A stretch of 37,076 nucleotides of DNA from DAOTVY01 sp041082245 (GTDB lineage Bacteria > Chloroflexota > Chloroflexia > DTKN01), in NCBI GenBank assembly GCA_041082245.1, contig JBDOIE010000005.1, forward strand, positions 1-37,076, given 5' to 3'. Under the pieces are notes generated by a model, which was not told the DNA's origin, made no database searches, and saw only the letters and a list, made by a program, of their open reading frames with translations. Positions 34,422-37,076 of the stretch are shown piece after piece; the first letter of the stretch is position 1; every line of letters starts with the position of its first letter. Position numbers and translations under genes: made by a program.

Positions 34422-36470
34422 CTACGCAAGCAGCGGCTCGAGCGCGCGCAGGAGGGGGCCCTCCTGCGGCTGGCCGGCCGTGCTCCACTCGCTCCAGGCG
34501 ATCACGATGCCTTCCGTGCACCTCTCGCACAGTCCCTGCACGATGCGCGTCAACTGCACCTGCCGGGTGTAGTAGTCGGCCGCGTCGCTCCACAGTGCTC
34601 CCGCGGGCCAGCGGCGGGCCAGCACGTAGGGGTTGGTAAGCGGCTGCTGCGGGGGTTCCCACCAGTCGATGCTGCCCACGTCGAGCCAGAACTGCCGGCG
34701 CACGGGGCGGCCGGCCACGAGGTACGTATGCACCGGGGCGAGGAGCACACCGGGACCCGCTTCCTGAGGGACCGCGTACTGGGCCGTTACCACCCCGGAA
34801 CGCAGCAGCTCCAGGTGGGCGCGTCCCGCATCGCCGCCGGAGGTGTCGAGCGCCGGATAGAGATACCGGAAGCGACGGGCGGCTTCCAGGAGCTGCGCGC
34901 ACGCCAGCGCAACGGCAGGATCGCGCGCGGCGCCGGGGAGCAGCCCGCCGAGCAGGCGTGCGAGCAGCTGTTCCCAGGGGAGAGAGGCGGCGGGGCGCAG
35001 CGCGTCCCAGCGCTCCCAGAAAGCACGGTAGTGCTCCAGGAGTGCAGGTCCGAAGCGGGCGCGGGCGCGGCCGGGGAGCGACTCAGGGGAGCGGAGACCT
35101 GTCGAGGCGGCGTCGTAAACCCAATCCGCGAGGAGCGCGGCGCGGGCGGGGTCCAGTTGCAGCGCCTGGCCCAGCGCCTCGGCGACATCGAACAGGGGAG
35201 GCGGAAGCTCCCATTCCGGGTACAGCAGGGTGGCGAAGGTGAGGAGTGCACGTACGGCCGGCTCTTCGACAGGTCTGCGGTAGCGGCGCAGCACGGAAAG
35301 CGGCACCTGCCGCGCGGCGCACTCCTGGGCGAGCGTGAAGCGCAGCACGCCGTCCAGATAGGGGGCGAGGACTGCGATCTCTTCCGCGGGGATGCCTTCC
35401 TCGTGCACCATCTGGGCCAGCCGCTCGGCTACGGCGACGATCATCTCGCTCCGATAGCGCCGGGCGATCGCCCCGAGCAGCGCCTCGCCGGCGCCTTCCG
35501 GGCGGGAATCGCCCTGCCCCAGGCGGTAGGAGACGAAGGCGGCAAGCGCGGCGGCCGGCCACGGTGGGCGTTCCCAGCGAAGGTGGCTCCGGCAGAGGCG
35601 GCGCAGCGCCAGTGCGCCGTCGGGATCTGCGCCCAGGAGCGTCCGGTAGCCGCCGCTTTCATCGCAGACGAGCAAAGCGGAGTCTAACCCGGGAAGCAAG
35701 CGCGCCACAAAGTCGTGCGCGACCGGGACATTTTCCTCCGCGTTATCCACGAGCAGGTGGCGGTAGCGCTCCTGGAAATAGCGCCAGAAGGTGGGATGGT
35801 CCAGGAGTTTCGAGAACACTTCCACCGTGAGGGAAAGATCGAGCAACCCCCGGCGGAGGCACTCCTCGCGGAACCGTTCGCAGCATTCCTGGGCTTGCTG
35901 GTAGAGGAGGAGCCGCTCCGGCGGGCCGCTCCAGGCGCTGCTGAGCCGTACGGCCACCTCCGCGAGCGGGTATCCGTTGAGGGCGGCCTTGTTCAGGTTG
36001 TCCAGGAGCTGGGAGAGCAACCGCTGCGGGTGCAAGTGGAGCCCCTCGAAGTACCCCTGGTCGAGCAGCGGGCGGATGACCTCGCCCAGGAAGTACTGGG
36101 CGAGGTCGTAGGGAAGGAAGACGGGCGGGCGCTCGGGGTGTTCGAACCCGGCCGGCCGCGCGACGAGGGGCCAGAACAGGGCCACCATGCGCTGGGCAAG
36201 GCTGTAGTAGGTATGGATGGACAGATCGCCGTAGGGCCCGAGCGGGATCCCCTGTAAGGCGCGGCGCAACCGCTCGACGGCCGGCCGGTCCGGGAGGAGC
36301 ACGAGGATCGAGTAGGCCGGAACCCCCTGCCGGAGGAGGTAAGCCAGCCGCGCGACAAGCGCCGTGCTCTTGCCGGCCCCAGCCGGTCCGGAAAGGAAGC
36401 AGGTCTCCCCACCGCCCGTCGGGGCCTCCACGAGTGCCTGCTGTTGAGGGGAAAGCGTTTCGGGAAGCAT
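34422..36470 (-). CDS. Degenerate UvrD-like helicase partner
   Basis: A 682-residue protein with the layout of a superfamily I helicase but altered motifs. The Walker A loop is intact (GPAGAGKSTALV). Walker B reads LLVDNAEE instead of DExQ/D, motif III reads LLVCDESGGY without GDxxQ, and motif VI reads LTRIVQGLCERCTEG, lacking the TRA arginine. Motif Ia (LLPDRPAVERLRRAL) and the IHTYYSLAQ block fit UvrD. The start ATG at 36470 is placed by the promoter at 36508; longer upstream frame is discarded. It leads an operon with the intact UvrD-like gene. The pairing of an active and a worn helicase recalls AddA/AddB, though no nuclease domain is seen. Confidence 0.75.
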   Translation of the reverse strand: MLPETLSPQQQALVEAPTGGGETCFLSGPAGAGKSTALVARLAYLLRQGVPAYSILVLLPDRPAVERLRRALQGIPLGPYGDLSIHTYYSLAQRMVALFWPLVARPAGFEHPERPPVFLPYDLAQYFLGEVIRPLLDQGYFEGLHLHPQRLLSQLLDNLNKAALNGYPLAEVAVRLSSAWSGPPERLLLYQQAQECCERFREECLRRGLLDLSLTVEVFSKLLDHPTFWRYFQERYRHLLVDNAEENVPVAHDFVARLLPGLDSALLVCDESGGYRTLLGADPDGALALRRLCRSHLRWERPPWPAAALAAFVSYRLGQGDSRPEGAGEALLGAIARRYRSEMIVAVAERLAQMVHEEGIPAEEIAVLAPYLDGVLRFTLAQECAARQVPLSVLRRYRRPVEEPAVRALLTFATLLYPEWELPPPLFDVAEALGQALQLDPARAALLADWVYDAASTGLRSPESLPGRARARFGPALLEHYRAFWERWDALRPAASLPWEQLLARLLGGLLPGAARDPAVALACAQLLEAARRFRYLYPALDTSGGDAGRAHLELLRSGVVTAQYAVPQEAGPGVLLAPVHTYLVAGRPVRRQFWLDVGSIDWWEPPQQPLTNPYVLARRWPAGALWSDAADYYTRQVQLTRIVQGLCERCTEGIVIAWSEWSTAGQPQEGPLLRALEPLLA

Positions 36471-36507
36471 GGCTCTCGACCCCTGCAGCGCTGGATTTGC
36501 CAGGGGT

Positions 36508-36536
36508 AGTATAGCATGCCGGCCGGGGCGAAACAA
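36508..36536 (-). promoter_or_regulatory. Promoter for the two-helicase operon
   Basis: Minus strand: TTGTTT (36536-36531), 17-bp spacer, TATACT (36513-36508). The -35 is 12 bases from the end of repeat copy B. Confidence 0.65.
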
Positions 36537-36547
36537 GGCGCGTTTCT

Positions 36548-36735
36548 TCCAGTTTCCAACAAAGTGAAAACAAGCCCGCGACCATTTGAGACCCGCGAGC
36601 GTAGCCGCCATCCTTTGGGCTACGAAAGCCCCTACTGGCCCAGACGAGACCCCATGGTGCGGGGTACCCAGCCCCCTTCGAGCGAAAATCGTTGTGCTCG
36701 CCTCGCTACCATGGGACAGTTCGTTGGAAACTGGA
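36548..36735. repeat. Interspersed repeat element, copy B, with terminal inverted repeats
   Basis: Matches copy A (3243-3457) in the same orientation. Ends are a perfect 13-bp inverted repeat, TCCAGTTTCCAAC (36548-36560) and GTTGGAAACTGGA (36723-36735). Inside, GTAGCC (36601-36606) pairs with GGCTAC (36618-36623), and CCCATGGT (36652-36659) pairs with ACCATGGG (36709-36716). It lacks the 15-bp hairpin of copy A. No ORF with a ribosome site. Confidence 0.78.
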
Positions 36736-36785
36736 GGCGTTTCCCCCAGAGGTCTTTACGCGATCTCCCCCGCAAAGAAAGATGC

Positions 36786-36800
36786 GCGAACCAGATTCGC
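36786..36800 (-). terminator. Weak hairpin after the truncated gene
   Basis: GCGAA/TTCGC 5-bp stem with a 5-base loop, followed on the minus strand by GCATCTTTCTTT. It lies just past the stop codon of the partial gene. Confidence 0.3.
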
Positions 36801-36808
36801 TGCGTTCC

Positions 36809-37075
36809 CTACGTCTCGGGCATGGCCGGTTTTGCAAAGAGCTCGTCCAGAACCTCGAGGAAAGGTATCGCCTGAGCCAACCATTGGTCTGCCGTGATGT
36901 TCACAAACTTGCTCTGGTAATCGGGCCGTATGTTCCATCCCAGGCGTGTGACAAGGGCATCCCTCAGGCTATCCCGGAACTGCTCGGCGGTTTCGTTGCC
37001 ATAAAGCCATCCGAAGTTGAGCGTGATGTGCCCGTCTTCCCACACGGTGTAGATCGACCGGGGACAGATCCACAG
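36809..37075 (-). CDS. 3' end of an unrecognised gene
   Basis: The frame is open to the window edge; the GTG at 37045 is probably internal. About 89 residues are visible, with VWEDGHITLNFGWLYGN and a helical stretch rich in aromatic and acidic residues (EQFRDSLRDALVTRLGW, ITADQWLAQAIPFLEVLDEL). No motif that I can assign. Soluble, no cysteine cluster or membrane segment apart from one Cys near the edge. It may be the C-terminal part of a larger protein. Confidence 0.55.
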   Translation of the reverse strand: MWICPRSIYTVWEDGHITLNFGWLYGNETAEQFRDSLRDALVTRLGWNIRPDYQSKFVNITADQWLAQAIPFLEVLDELFAKPAMPET

Positions 37076-37076
37076 C

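Noticed and set aside
33156..35687. Plus-strand frame of 843 codons opposite the helicase pair
   Set aside because: Antisense shadow of two genes with good motifs on the minus strand; low-quality composition.

Overview
The window is about 37 kb of GC-rich bacterial DNA, densely packed with short operons on both strands. No plasmid, phage or transposase gene is visible. Gene content and style point to a Chloroflexota-like, probably thermophilic lineage: a mannose-1-phosphate guanylyltransferase fused to a phosphomannomutase-like half, a DUF4388 protein beside a small GTPase, a GerMN lipoprotein, a DUF438/hemerythrin/PAS protein, and ECF sigma factors with membrane anti-sigma partners. The lineage is inferred from this style, not from a phylogeny. 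Many promoters are textbook sigma-70 sites with 17-bp spacers, and several start codons are GTG or TTG.

Layout. 1-3.2 kb: the end of an rRNA uracil methyltransferase meets a minus-strand operon (CorC/HlyC-type CBS protein, cytidine deaminase, DUF2085 membrane protein). 3.2-4.3 kb: a repeat element (copy A), then tRNA-Gly(CCC), whose first ten bases hold the end of the peptide deformylase gene. 4.4-6.9 kb: the sugar nucleotidyltransferase/mutase fusion. 7.3-10.9 kb: a plus-strand run of GerMN lipoprotein, zinc-ribbon methyltransferase, inorganic pyrophosphatase and an intact phosphomannomutase. 10.9-13.8 kb: a signalling operon (REC-REC-GGDDF protein, ECF sigma factor, membrane anti-sigma factor) that fires from a consensus promoter lying back to back with the promoter of a stand-alone Lrp/AsnC ligand-binding protein and TatD. 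15-18.6 kb: DUF4388 protein, GTPase, then a second ECF sigma/anti-sigma pair and a bactofilin-like membrane protein. 18.6-19.8 kb: a transaldolase-family aldolase and an internally duplicated unknown protein. 20.1-23 kb: class I aminotransferase, small zinc-finger membrane protein, heptamer tandem repeat, tRNA-Arg(UCU), HAD hydrolase and ribosomal protein L19. 23.3-26.5 kb: gyrA with a long lysine-rich repetitive tail. 27.2-29.6 kb: truD and a DUF438/hemerythrin/PAS protein. 29.7-32.2 kb: a metal-resistance module (P1B ATPase and a Zn-type ArsR/SmtB repressor with a clear operator). 32.2-36.5 kb: an operon of two UvrD-like proteins, one with intact and one with eroded helicase motifs. The window ends with repeat copy B and the 3' end of an unrecognised gene.

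The most unusual items are: the repeat element present twice, each time just upstream of the -35 of a minus-strand promoter and bounded by inverted repeats; the active/degenerate helicase pair; the gyrA tail; the overlap of the deformylase stop codon with a tRNA; and the fusion enzyme whose mutase half has lost its catalytic motifs while an intact mutase lies 2.6 kb away.
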